This document shows, piece after piece, positions 1 to 7,424 of a stretch of 55,588 nt of DNA. Source of the stretch: Castellaniella sp041677825. Lineage in GTDB: Bacteria; Pseudomonadota; Gammaproteobacteria; Burkholderiales; Burkholderiaceae_B. The position numbers were made by a program, and so were the translations under genes. The stretch lies in the NCBI RefSeq assembly GCF_041677825.1, contig NZ_JBAYPG010000025.1, positions 1 to 55,588 of the forward strand. The letters are read 5' to 3'. The notes beneath the pieces were generated by a model. The model saw only the letters and a program-made list of their open reading frames with translations, was not told the DNA's origin and searched no databases. Numbering within the stretch: the stretch's first letter is position 1; the number at the start of each line of letters is the position of its first letter.

Positions 1-57
1 ATGATGCCGTCTATCGGCACCTACGCAGTGAGGCGGGCCTATGACTCCCCAATATGA
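1..57 (+). CDS. C-terminal end of an unidentified gene entering from the left
   Basis: An open frame runs from the first base to a TGA at 55-57 and ends in the residues AVRRAYDSPI. It overlaps the next small gene by 17 bases, as bacterial operon neighbours often do. Only about 18 residues are visible and I recognise no family. The frame begins with two ATG codons by chance of the window edge, so the true start is unknown. It could be a chance open frame. Confidence 0.25.
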   Translation: MMPSIGTYAVRRAYDSPI

Positions 58-232
58 TGAAGACACGCGCAAGGCACTGGAAAGCCTGCGTAATTCCGTG
101 GCCAAGGCACTGGATCGGAAGCGCCGTTTAGGCCAGTACGCCGTGGTGTGGAAGGATGGTAAATCCGTCTACATCGGGCCGAATCCGCCTGACTCGAAGG
201 AGCCGCCGCGTAGCAAACCAGCACAGCGCTGA
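41..232 (+). CDS. small conserved-looking hypothetical protein (63 aa)
   Basis: A 63-residue basic, hydrophilic protein with no membrane segment or signal peptide. The first half is rich in Lys/Arg with an amphipathic look (DEDTRKALESLRNSVAKAL). The second half has a short motif, AVVWKDGKSVYIGP, that could form a beta hairpin. A GAGG-like ribosome binding site lies seven bases before the ATG, and the codon use matches neighbouring genes. It overlaps the gene entering from the left, suggesting coupled translation. I do not recognise the family; the size and hydrophilic character resemble small accessory genes of islands. Confidence 0.5.
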   Translation: MTPQYDEDTRKALESLRNSVAKALDRKRRLGQYAVVWKDGKSVYIGPNPPDSKEPPRSKPAQR

Positions 233-610
233 GCGGATATTCAGGTAGTGTCTGGCATTGTTGGGGACGCTCAGGTGTCACGCTGAACATGGTATTTTTT
301 ATGGTATTGGGCTTTATATGGTTGGAAATACTGATTTAAATCAATAAGATAAATATCCTATTGATAATCGAGTGGGAGTAAGGTTGATTTTTAAGTTATT
401 GATCTAATTGGAAAAATTAAATTTATATAACTTTATAGCTTACATCAATCTGGCGTGGATTCTTGGCTATCGTTCGCTTTCGCTGGCACCAAACGCCATC
501 TGCAAGGGCTGCTTGAGCCGGATCGCAGGCAGTCATCCGCATATTCGGAGCCGGCGATATGGGTGGGGCAGTGGGCCGCGCTTCAAACTGTCAGTCGGCG
601 ATGGCAGGGA
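233..610. other. AT-rich intergenic stretch without a supportable gene
   Basis: From about 285 to 440 the base composition falls sharply below that of the neighbours, with runs such as TATTTTTTATGG and TTTAAATCAATAAGATAAA. From 440 to 610 it is GC-rich again. Open frames here are short and have no ribosome binding site or recognisable product. It separates the small left-edge gene from the convergent GntR gene and may be a boundary scar of acquired DNA. I see no tRNA or clear terminator. Confidence 0.5.
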
Positions 611-1306
611 TCAGTCCGCCAGGTAGATGTTCAGCCGCCGGGCGGCATTTCTGAGATGCCGCTCGGCTGCATCCGCGGCGGATGCGGGGCAGCCTTTCTC
701 GATCGCGTGATAGATCGCCTCGTGTTCCTTCTGTACTGCCGCCACGAGATCCTGATGCTGGGACATGGTGTTTTTTCGGGCCTGACGAATGATGCGGCGG
801 ACATGCTGCTCAAAATATTCGCTGAGTGCAACGAAGTGCGGATTGCGGGTGGCTTCGACGATAGCCTGATGAAAGGCATAATCGTGTTCCTCACCGCTGA
901 GGTCATTGAGGATGGCATATTCCATGCCGACGAGTTCGCGCCGGATTTTCCGCAGATCGTCTTCATTTCTGCGTTTGGCCGCGTAACGAGCCGAGGCGGA
1001 CTCGACGGCGACCAGCAGTTCAATGATGTGGGTGACTTCCCGCTGGTCATGCAGGGATGGTGGCTCGAGCCGAAATGACTGATGTTGCTCGCGTTTGTGG
1101 ACAAATACGCCACGCCCTTGATGGGAACTGACGAGGCCTGCCGATTTCAGCTGGGATATCGCTTCACGTACCACGGACCGGCTGACCTGGAATTGCTCGC
1201 AGAGTTCTTTTTCGCTCGGCAGTCTGCCGCCTTCCTCAATATGTCCGAGTGTGATTTCCTGCTTCAGCCATTGGACGATCCGCGTGCTCAGTGCGGTGTG
1301 TTTCAT
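611..1306 (-). CDS. GntR-family transcriptional regulator, FadR/FCD subfamily
   Basis: A 231-residue ligand-responsive DNA-binding protein. Residues about 8-75 form the winged helix-turn-helix, with the GntR signature GRLPSEKELCEQFQVSRSVVREA followed by the wing GLVSSHQGRGVFV (broken here for length). Residues about 85-220 are the all-helical FCD domain, which in this family binds a small acid, often with a metal. The gene lies downstream of, and in line with, the SDR gene at 1380-2117. A FadR-type operator sits in the divergent promoter at 2256-2287, so it probably represses both arms of this locus. The inducer cannot be read from sequence; the target genes suggest a hydroxy acid or sugar acid. 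Confidence 0.9.
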   Translation of the reverse strand: MKHTALSTRIVQWLKQEITLGHIEEGGRLPSEKELCEQFQVSRSVVREAISQLKSAGLVSSHQGRGVFVHKREQHQSFRLEPPSLHDQREVTHIIELLVAVESASARYAAKRRNEDDLRKIRRELVGMEYAILNDLSGEEHDYAFHQAIVEATRNPHFVALSEYFEQHVRRIIRQARKNTMSQHQDLVAAVQKEHEAIYHAIEKGCPASAADAAERHLRNAARRLNIYLAD

Positions 1307-1379
1307 TTCATTGACTGCCCGGTTGTGCCGTCGAGAACAGCGGGTCAGGTGCCCTGTCCCGCATCAGGTCAATGTTCTG

Positions 1380-2117
1380 TCAGACGATATAAAGGCCGCC
1401 GTTGACATGCAGCGTTTCGCCAGTCATGTAGGAGGCCAGGTCGGAACACAAAAATGCCACGGCACCGGCCACTTCCGAAGCCTTGCCGAAGCGGCCCATG
1501 GGGGTGCCCTGCAGCAGTTCGGGGCCCCTCTGACGGATGAGATCATCGGTCATTGGGGTTGCAATGATGCCAGGCGACACGATGTTCACCCGCGTACGGG
1601 GGGCGAGTTCCCGTGCGAGGCTCTTGCTCAGGCTGGATACGGCGCCCTTGGATGCTGCGTAGTGGGCATGCGCGTAGCTGCCGCGGTGGCCTGCCATGGA
1701 TGACAGCGTGACAATGGCGCTGTCAGGATTCAGATGCGGGATGACGGCCTGATACAGGTAGAAGCAGGCGTCCAGGTTGATGGCCATCAACTCACGCCAC
1801 TGCCCGGGCGTCATGTCGGCCATCAGTTGTTCCGGGTAGATGCCGGCAGCGTGGATCACGTAGTCGATCCCGCCGTGGGCGCCTGCTGTGGCGTCAATGG
1901 TTGCCTGGCACGCGCTGGCATCGGACAGGTCGGCCGCGTGCTGGCTGATGGGCTGCCCCAGTGTTTCCAGTTCGTGCTGCAAGGCCGAAAGCCTGCTGGA
2001 ATCCTTGTCGCAGAGCGCCAGATGCGCCCCGGCGTGGCCCATCAGACGGGCCACTTCGCGACCGATCCCGCCTGTTGCGCCTGTAATCAGGGCTGTCTTG
2101 CCATCGAATCGGATCAT
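1380..2117 (-). CDS. SDR-family NAD(P)-dependent oxidoreductase
   Basis: A 245-residue classical short-chain dehydrogenase. The coenzyme-binding TGATGGIG motif is close to the N-terminus, HAAG lies mid-protein, and the Ser-Tyr-Lys triad is seen in TLSSMAG and YAHAHYAASKGA. The PG motif and the C-terminal CSDLASYMTGETLHVNGG are typical of the FabG-like group. I chose the ATG at 2117 because GGGAG lies just before it and it puts the Rossmann motif at the usual position; the open frame continues upstream only into the promoter. It precedes the GntR gene in one transcript and diverges from a second SDR. Its substrate is unknown. Confidence 0.88.
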   Translation of the reverse strand: MIRFDGKTALITGATGGIGREVARLMGHAGAHLALCDKDSSRLSALQHELETLGQPISQHAADLSDASACQATIDATAGAHGGIDYVIHAAGIYPEQLMADMTPGQWRELMAINLDACFYLYQAVIPHLNPDSAIVTLSSMAGHRGSYAHAHYAASKGAVSSLSKSLARELAPRTRVNIVSPGIIATPMTDDLIRQRGPELLQGTPMGRFGKASEVAGAVAFLCSDLASYMTGETLHVNGGLYIV

Positions 2118-2255
2118 CCTGTTCTCCCGGGGCGTGAATCGGACGAAAATGGTCCCGCAACTGAAAACCACCGCCTGATTGCTGATCACGGCGGTGTTCC
2201 GGGTTGATGTCCTTGTTGTCAGGTCGACCCGGGCCTGTTTAGAATTATACTCAGC

Positions 2256-2287
2256 TTGTCTGACAAACAAGGCTTCTTATCAGACAG
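2256..2287. promoter_or_regulatory. probable FadR/GntR-type operator pair in the divergent promoter
   Basis: TTGTCTGACAA at 2256-2266 fits the FCD-subfamily consensus TNGTNNNACNA exactly. Ten bases on, TTATCAGACAG at 2277-2287 repeats the same core in inverted orientation (TGTCTGAYAA on the other strand). Both lie between the two divergently transcribed SDR genes, where the linked GntR regulator would be expected to act. The sequences are seen directly; the regulator assignment is inferred from the family consensus and adjacency. Confidence 0.6.
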
Positions 2288-2319
2288 GATGGCGCGCCTG
2301 CAGGCGCAAGGAGCCAGTC

Positions 2320-3138
2320 ATCAATTCATCACAGCCTGCTTTTACTGAAACGGCCTGTACGCTGTCATTTGCCGGCTTGCGGGGCAAGGTCGTCTGCATA
2401 ACCGGTGCAGCCACCGGCATCGGCCTGGCCATGGCGCACGCCTTCGCGGCGGCCGGCGCGCATCTGGCCCTGCTCGATATGGACGGCCCGGCCTTGCTGA
2501 CGGCCTGCGACAGGCTGACACACGACTTTCCCGATGTGCAACTGATGTCTGCGAGCACTTCGGTGCAGGATGAGCCGCAAGTGGCACAGGCCTTCGAGGC
2601 GATCCGGGCACGCTGGATGCGTCTTGACGTGCTCGTGAACAATGCCGGGCTCAGCATGAATGCACCCACGCTCGAACTCTCGGGGGCCGACTGGCGCAAG
2701 GCCATCGACGTCAATCTGAACGGTACTTTCTATTGTGCCCGCGCAGCGGGCCGCATCATGGTGCCTCTGGGGCAGGGCGTGATATTGAATCTGGCTTCGA
2801 TGTATGGTGTGGTGGCGGCGCCGGAACGCGCCGCCTATTGTGCCAGCAAGGGTGCCGTGGTCATGTTCACCAAGTCGCTGGCCGCCGAATGGGGGCCGCT
2901 GGGGCTGCGGGTGAACGCGATTGCGCCAGGCTATGTGCGTACGCAACTGGTCGATGAACTGGTGCAGCGCAAGCGGTTGGATCTCCAGGCCCTGCAGCGC
3001 CGCACGCCATCCGGGCGCCTGGGTACACCTGAAGAGATCGCCGCATTGGGGCTGTTTCTGGCATCGGATCACGCCGCGTTCATCAATGGCCATATTGCAG
3101 TGGCCGATGGTGGCTGGACGGCCAATGGATACATTTAA
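2320..3138 (+). CDS. SDR-family oxidoreductase with an uncertain, possibly non-ATG start
   Basis: A classical short-chain dehydrogenase with TGAATGIG for coenzyme binding, NNAG, and the catalytic Ser in NLASMYG with YCASKGA supplying Tyr and Lys, ending FINGHIAVADGGW. The start is unclear. No ATG or GTG lies between the operator and the Rossmann fold. A strong AAGGAG (2308-2313) sits six bases before an ATC codon at 2320, which I use here. The alternatives are TTG at 2377, which has no good ribosome site and trims the N-terminus hard, or TTG/GTG at 2179/2194, which would start upstream of the operator. It probably acts with the FAD enzyme downstream. The substrate is unknown. Confidence 0.8.
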   Translation: MNSSQPAFTETACTLSFAGLRGKVVCITGAATGIGLAMAHAFAAAGAHLALLDMDGPALLTACDRLTHDFPDVQLMSASTSVQDEPQVAQAFEAIRARWMRLDVLVNNAGLSMNAPTLELSGADWRKAIDVNLNGTFYCARAAGRIMVPLGQGVILNLASMYGVVAAPERAAYCASKGAVVMFTKSLAAEWGPLGLRVNAIAPGYVRTQLVDELVQRKRLDLQALQRRTPSGRLGTPEEIAALGLFLASDHAAFINGHIAVADGGWTANGYI

Positions 3139-3168
3139 CCGTTTGTCAAAATTCAGCCGTTTGTCAAA
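3139..3168 (+). repeat. 12-bp direct repeat after the SDR stop codon
   Basis: CCGTTTGTCAAA occurs at 3139-3150 and again at 3157-3168, a period of 18 bases, starting immediately after the TAA stop. It resembles a short tandem duplication. It could instead be a regulator half-site pair, since TTGTCAAA is partly like the TTGTCTGACAA operator upstream, but the match is incomplete. Confidence 0.6.
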
Positions 3169-3179
3169 GGGGCTTTTTC

Positions 3180-3344
3180 ATGCCTGAATGCATTTCGCTG
3201 ACATCCCCTGCGCCCTGGGTGGATATCCGGGTGACCGATGAAGACTGGCGCGACGCAGATCCCCAGCTGCTGAACAGTTCCGGGCGCTGGCGCGTCACTG
3301 GTGTCAAGGCCAAATGGAAATGTCCGGTTTTCTGGACGATATAG
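3180..3344 (+). CDS. short open frame (54 aa), possibly the 5' part of a frameshifted gene
   Basis: Starts at an ATG preceded by AAAGGGG and encodes 54 residues with protein-like composition (PAPWVDIRVTDEDWRDADPQ). It ends in a TAG at 3342-3344, where a different frame takes over and continues to 3517. The two frames overlap by about 30 bases. They may be one about 110-residue gene broken by an indel near 3305-3340, or two separate small genes. I recognise no family. The first part is GC-rich and the second markedly less so, which argues for a composite origin. Confidence 0.3.
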   Translation: MPECISLTSPAPWVDIRVTDEDWRDADPQLLNSSGRWRVTGVKAKWKCPVFWTI

Positions 3345-3517
3345 AAGCTAATGTGGCACACTGCAAAGAAAATCTTGCTTCATTTTCCGGTGTGGAACAA
3401 GAAAAAACGCCAACCATCCTCGACGATGAAATCAAGATCATCAGTTACGGAAAAGAACATCCTGACTCACCATTCATGAAAATAGGTTTCATTATGTCTG
3501 ATCTGGAAGACGCGTAA
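3314..3517 (+). CDS. small acidic hypothetical protein (67 aa)
   Basis: A 67-residue acidic protein without a signal peptide or membrane segment, whose middle is lower in GC than the flanking dehydrogenase genes. It stops two bases before the ATG of the FAD-linked oxidase, so the two are probably co-transcribed. It may be the rear part of a frameshifted gene starting at 3180. No family recognised. Confidence 0.4.
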   Translation: MEMSGFLDDIEANVAHCKENLASFSGVEQEKTPTILDDEIKIISYGKEHPDSPFMKIGFIMSDLEDA

Positions 3518-3519
3518 CC

Positions 3520-4929
3520 ATGGGCACCACCAGTTATACCGTAGAGAAAATCCCCAGACCTCTTCCGGATGATTTCCTTGATGTATTGCGGGCGCAGTTC
3601 GGGACGGCCTGCTCGACCAACGCATCGGTGCTGCAGTTGCATGGCGCCGACGAATCCCCGTACACACCCATTGAGCCCGATGCCGTCATTTTTGCGCGTT
3701 CGGTCGATGATGTCGTGTGGCTTGCCAAATATTGCCATCAGCATCACATCCCGCTCATTGCGCGAGGGGCGGGCTCGTCTCTGGAAGGGCAATTGCTGCC
3801 AGTCGAAGGCGGTATCAGTCTGGACATGATGGGCATGAATCGCATTCTGAAGATCCATGCCGATGACATGCAGGCAACGGTAGAACCGGGGGTCACGCGT
3901 GAAGCGCTCAATGCCCAGTTGCACGATACCGGGTTGTTTTTTCCTGTCGATCCTGGTGCGGATGCAAGCTTTGGCGGTATGGTGGCGACCCGTGCATCGG
4001 GCACCAATGCCGTGCGCTATGGGACCATGCGCGAAAACGTGGTCAATCTCAAGGTGGTACTTGCGGATGGCCGGGTCATCAATACCGGGCACAGGGCACG
4101 CAAGTCATCTGCGGGATATGACCTTACCCGCCTGTTCGTGGGCAGTGAGGGCACGCTGGGCATTGTGGTGGAGGTCACGGTGCGCCTGTACCCGCGGCCA
4201 GAAGAGCAGATGTCCGCGATCTGCAACTTCGATACCATCGATGATGCTGTACGAACGGTCATCGACATCGTACAGATGGGCATCCCCATGTCCCGGGTTG
4301 AGCTGATGGATGTGAATACTGTGCGGGCGGTGAACCAGTACAGCCATCTTGACATGCGTGTGTCTCCGTTGCTGCTGATGGAATTTGCCGGCGACCCTGC
4401 AGTGCTGCAAAAACAGGTGGCTACAGTACAAGAGATTACCCAAGCCCATCATGGCCAGGATTTCGACTGGGCCCAAGGCGCTGAAAACAGTGACCGGCTC
4501 TGGGAGGCTCGGCACAAGGTGTATTTTGCGGCCATCCAGCTTCGACCAGGCTGCCGCTCGATTTCCACGGATGTTTGCGTCCCCATTTCCCGTCTGGCTG
4601 ATTGTATCAACGACACGGCGGCAGATCTGGAAAGCGCGCCGTTTCCGTACATTATTGTCGGGCACGTCGGCGACGGCAATTTCCACGTGCAGATGCTGTT
4701 GAATCATGATGATCCCACCGAATGGGCAGCCTGTGAGCAGATCAACCAGCGCGTAGTTGAACGGGCCATCTCCATGGGTGGTACATGCACAGGTGAACAT
4801 GGTGTGGGCCTGCACAAGCGTGACTTCCTGCTCATGGAATATGGTGCCGAAACCCTGCAACTCATGAACGAAATCAAGGCTGTTCTGGATAGTCGAAATA
4901 TACTCAACCCAGGCAAGATATTGCCTTGA
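3520..4929 (+). CDS. FAD-binding oxidase, GlcD / D-lactate dehydrogenase-like
   Basis: A 469-residue flavoprotein of the vanillyl-alcohol-oxidase superfamily. The N-terminal FAD-binding half (about residues 45-185) has RGAGSSLEGQ and PVDPGADASFGGMVATRASG. The C-terminal oxidase half has GHVGDGNFH and GEHGVG, the metal- and substrate-binding motifs of D-lactate and glycolate dehydrogenases, and ends in ILNPGKILP as this family does. It probably oxidises a 2-hydroxy acid to a 2-oxo acid and passes electrons to the respiratory chain. Its neighbours are two SDRs and a FadR-type regulator, but no transporter, aldolase or GlcE/GlcF subunit is nearby, so it looks like the single-subunit type. Confidence 0.9.
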   Translation: MGTTSYTVEKIPRPLPDDFLDVLRAQFGTACSTNASVLQLHGADESPYTPIEPDAVIFARSVDDVVWLAKYCHQHHIPLIARGAGSSLEGQLLPVEGGISLDMMGMNRILKIHADDMQATVEPGVTREALNAQLHDTGLFFPVDPGADASFGGMVATRASGTNAVRYGTMRENVVNLKVVLADGRVINTGHRARKSSAGYDLTRLFVGSEGTLGIVVEVTVRLYPRPEEQMSAICNFDTIDDAVRTVIDIVQMGIPMSRVELMDVNTVRAVNQYSHLDMRVSPLLLMEFAGDPAVLQKQVATVQEITQAHHGQDFDWAQGAENSDRLWEARHKVYFAAIQLRPGCRSISTDVCVPISRLADCINDTAADLESAPFPYIIVGHVGDGNFHVQMLLNHDDPTEWAACEQINQRVVERAISMGGTCTGEHGVGLHKRDFLLMEYGAETLQLMNEIKAVLDSRNILNPGKILP

Positions 4930-5004
4930 TCCGGCGCGTGATCGACCCCGAACCAATCATCGTGTGCGAGCAGCGCCGGATGATGCGCACGTTCCTGTTT
5001 AACA

Positions 5005-5019
5005 AGATCATTTTGATCT
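5005..5019. promoter_or_regulatory. palindromic operator before the WYL regulator gene
   Basis: AGATCATTTTGATCT is a perfect inverted repeat with a 3-base TTT centre (AGATCA / TGATCT, sharing the central bases), 46 bases before the WYL-regulator start. The same core, ATCATTTTGAT, recurs twice at 6879-6917 in front of the remnant operon; there the similarity extends through GATCTTGTTGT versus GATCTCGTTGT here. Binding by the adjacent WYL protein, and so autoregulation, is inferred. Confidence 0.6.
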
Positions 5020-5065
5020 CGTTGTGGTAGAGTAGGCGATCTGATCACAAACGTGTCACGATCCC

Positions 5066-5980
5066 ATGTCGATGGATGCCGCCCTTCTGGAATTTTCTGC
5101 CGCCCAGCGCCAGCGCCTGGCCTATATCGAGTTCCGCGTGTGGTTTCATGGGCAGGTGGCGCGCAAGGACGTGCTCGAGCGCTTCGAGGTGGCCACGGCG
5201 GCGGGTACGCGTGATCTGGCCCTGTACCGTGATCTGGCCCCTCGAAACGTCGTATACGAGCGCAAGGCCTACCACTATCTGCCGTCGTTCGTGCCCCTGT
5301 TCTGTCATGACGTGGATCGGGTCCTGGCCATGCTCACATCGGGCTTTGGCATGAGCGAGCCCGCCACCAGCGCTGCGCCGATTTCGCATGCCGTTCCGGT
5401 GCGGCTGAACCAGCCCCGGCTCGAAGATCTGGCCACCGTGACCCGCGCCATTCAGGGGGGGTATGCCCTGGGTCTGACTTATCACTCGATCACCGACGGG
5501 CCGCAGCATCGTGAAATCGTGCCACATGCCTTGGTGGATTCGGGTTTGCGCTGGCATGCGCGCGCATTCGATCGCACCAGGGGGCGCTTCCAGGATCTGG
5601 TGCTCACGCGAATGGCGCAGGCAGAGCCGGTGTCGGGCAGGGCAGGCGAATCGGTGCCCGAAGAACAGGCCATGGCCGATGAGCAGTGGAATCGCATGGT
5701 GGTGCTGCACTTCGTGCCACACCCCGCGCAACCCTATCCGCGATCTATCGAGCGTGACCTGGGGATGCGCCACGGACGTCTCACGGTCACGATCCGCGCT
5801 GCGGTGGCCGGCTATATGCTCAGGCAGTGGCTGGTCGACTGCAGCCGCGATGCGTGCCTGAAGGGGCCCGAATTCCGCCTGTGGCTGGCCGACGTCGGCC
5901 AGCTCGACGGCGTGTCCAACGCAGTGCTGGCGCCGGGGTATGAGGCCAGTGCACAGTCCGATGGTGTACACGGCCGCTGA
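5066..5980 (+). CDS. WYL-domain transcriptional regulator, BrxR/CapW-like
   Basis: A 304-residue regulator. Residues 1-80 are a winged helix-turn-helix of the type found in defence-island WYL repressors (AQRQRLAYIEFRVWFHGQ, then RFEVATAAGTRDLALYRDLAP). The WYL domain, about residues 125-195, has LGLTYHSITDGPQHREIVPH and DSGLRWHARAFDRTRGRFQD. The WCX-like C-terminus includes RAAVAGYMLRQWLVDCS. This architecture matches BrxR/CapW proteins, dimeric repressors that control BREX, CBASS and other anti-phage systems and respond to a still unclear ligand. A palindrome lies just upstream and near-copies occur at the 6.9-kb promoter, which suggests autoregulation plus control of a neighbouring operon. 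It stands alone with no intact defence operon beside it. Confidence 0.88.
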   Translation: MSMDAALLEFSAAQRQRLAYIEFRVWFHGQVARKDVLERFEVATAAGTRDLALYRDLAPRNVVYERKAYHYLPSFVPLFCHDVDRVLAMLTSGFGMSEPATSAAPISHAVPVRLNQPRLEDLATVTRAIQGGYALGLTYHSITDGPQHREIVPHALVDSGLRWHARAFDRTRGRFQDLVLTRMAQAEPVSGRAGESVPEEQAMADEQWNRMVVLHFVPHPAQPYPRSIERDLGMRHGRLTVTIRAAVAGYMLRQWLVDCSRDACLKGPEFRLWLADVGQLDGVSNAVLAPGYEASAQSDGVHGR

Positions 5981-6122
5981 CGCATGGCAGACTCCTTTGG
6001 GTTGCGTTCAAATTCATGAAAATCGGACGCAGGGCGGGCGGCCGATGCGTGTTGGAACTGCATGGGGGTGCCGGATGTCGTCGGCGGTATGTTCAACGGC
6101 GTGCTGGCGCTCGCGCGCCGCG

Positions 6123-6830
6123 TCAAAACCAGGCGTGGTACATCCTGAGCAGGAATTCTGTCGTGATGGGGTAACCCGAAGCGGATCCGATGACGGAATC
6201 GATCCCGCAGTGCGGGCAGGTGGCGGTCAGACCCAGGGCATTGTCCAGGAAATGCGGCGTTCCCTCGGGGGAATCCCACCAGTCGGTGATGTCTTCGGGT
6301 TCGAAAATGCGCACGCAATGAAAACACCCACAGTGTGTACTGCGTTCGATGGAGTCGCGGTTCTTGAAGGATGCTTTGTGGGCATCGATGTGATCCCCCG
6401 TGGCAGTGCGGATGGACCTGGTATTGTCTTCGTGCATGACCGGCTCTTCGGTGTCCACGGGGTCGTGCGCTTCGGGCTGCGGGCGGGTTCGCTGGACGAA
6501 TTCGTAATCGGGACCGGGGGCAAACCAGTAGGCGTGCATCTGTTCCAGCAGGGCTTCGGTCACGGAAAACCCGGACGCGGACCCTATGACCGTATCGAAC
6601 CCGCAATGCGGGCATAGGGCGGTGTCCCCTGTTTCATTGTATTTGTCTGGCGAGGTTCCGTAGGGTGCGTCGGTCCATTCGCGGATATCGCGAAAGGCGA
6701 GTATGCGCTTGCAGTGGAAGCAACCGCAATACGGACTCATGCTCAGCGCGGGGCGGTTGGCGATGCTTCCGGATACTGCGCGGACATGCCACCCTTCTTC
6801 GTCGCGGCGTTCGATGTCACGCCAATTCAT
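6123..6830 (-). CDS. tandem-duplicated CGCFHC/CPHCG zinc-ribbon protein
   Basis: A 235-residue protein built of two copies of one domain. Copy 1 has CGCFHC at 35-40, CPHCG at 73-77 and VIGSASG at 81-87. Copy 2 has CGCFHC at 167-172, CPHCG at 205-209 and VIGSASG at 213-219. Each copy ends in an aromatic MxxxWF-like segment. The paired CxxC motifs suggest one structural zinc per copy, and there is no signal peptide, so it is probably cytoplasmic. Single-domain relatives (a 'cytoplasmic protein' family ending SGYPIT) are familiar, but their function is not known to me. An acidic linker, about residues 110-160, joins the copies. The gene diverges from the remnant defence promoter and starts 44 bases from its first operator. 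Confidence 0.75.
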   Translation of the reverse strand: MNWRDIERRDEEGWHVRAVSGSIANRPALSMSPYCGCFHCKRILAFRDIREWTDAPYGTSPDKYNETGDTALCPHCGFDTVIGSASGFSVTEALLEQMHAYWFAPGPDYEFVQRTRPQPEAHDPVDTEEPVMHEDNTRSIRTATGDHIDAHKASFKNRDSIERSTHCGCFHCVRIFEPEDITDWWDSPEGTPHFLDNALGLTATCPHCGIDSVIGSASGYPITTEFLLRMYHAWF

Positions 6831-6873
6831 GGCTGGGTATCCTCATCTGTCTTGAGCGTTGAACGAGATATCA

Positions 6874-6917
6874 TTGTCGAATCATTTTGATTCAATGTAT
6901 AATAGCATCATTTTGAT
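6874..6917 (+). promoter_or_regulatory. promoter bracketed by two WYL-type operators
   Basis: A -10 box TATAAT at 6898-6903 and a candidate -35 TTGTCG at 6874-6879 (18-base spacer) face right. A perfect palindrome, GAATCATTTTGATTC, at 6879-6893 covers the spacer, and ATCATTTTGAT recurs at 6907-6917 around the expected transcription start. That is classic repressor geometry. The core equals the operator before the WYL gene at 5005-5019. Downstream, AAAGGTG at 6934-6940 serves an ATG at 6948 that opens an 18-codon frame ending at 7004, perhaps the surviving leader or first codons of the lost operon. Confidence 0.6.
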
Positions 6918-7024
6918 CTTGTTGTCGAGATAAAAGGTGACTTGGCGATGCCTCTGGAAGATGTCTATGGCACGTACCACGAGCGTATGACAAAATCGTC
7001 CTGATTTGGTCAGTGACTGTTTGA

Positions 7025-7424
7025 ATCTCGAAGGCGCGTACGGATGTTCTGGAGACCGACATCCTGACGCTGGATGATGTTGCGTTCTGCATGAAAACGA
7101 GCAAACGAATGGTCTACCGACTTGCTGGCGCAGGCAAGATTCCTGCCCATAAGTTGTGGGGCATGGCGATTTTGCCGCAATGAACTGGATCACTATGTGT
7201 ATCGGTACCGGAGCGAGCCATTGCGGATCGATTCAGCAACGGCCTATCCCAATACCGTCCGATTGGACGTCGCAGGCCTTCCTGCGAACTTCATGCCGCT
7301 GTTCGCTGGCGGGCGAACAGCCTTTGTGCCGGAGGGCGACCAGGTGGTCGTCCACGGCGGGGTATCGGTCGAGGAGTTGATCGTGCCCTTTGTGAAAGTC
7401 AGTTATTTGATAGGTAACGAATGA
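7025..7424 (+). pseudogene. collapsed operon remnant: HTH_17 start joined to a PglZ C-terminus
   Basis: Frame one (7025-7183) encodes an HTH_17/excisionase-like domain, ILTLDDVAFCMKTSKRMVYR then LAGAGKIPAHKL, with no usable start before the internal ATG at 7091. Near 7157 the reading shifts to the frame that ends at 7424, which continues the same domain as GAWRFCRNELDHY. Without a break this passes into VVHGGVSVEELIVPFVKV, which resembles the extreme C-terminus of PglZ, the alkaline-phosphatase-fold protein of BREX and Pgl systems. So a frameshift and a deletion joining the first gene to the last third of a pglZ-like gene are both visible. The intervening genes, which in such operons would be methylase, ATPase and helicase, are gone. 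The PglZ assignment is from memory of motif shape, not a search. Confidence 0.55.

Noticed and set aside
4929..4981. Inverted repeat ATCCGGCGC / GCGCCGGAT after the FAD oxidase as terminator
   Set aside because: The arms are 35 bases apart and no U-run follows, so a functional intrinsic terminator is not supported.
7122..7424. Frame with an ATG at 7122 as an intact 100-residue gene
   Set aside because: The first 12 codons are out of frame with the HTH_17 domain that they overlap and the remainder is a C-terminal fragment, so it is treated as part of a pseudogene.
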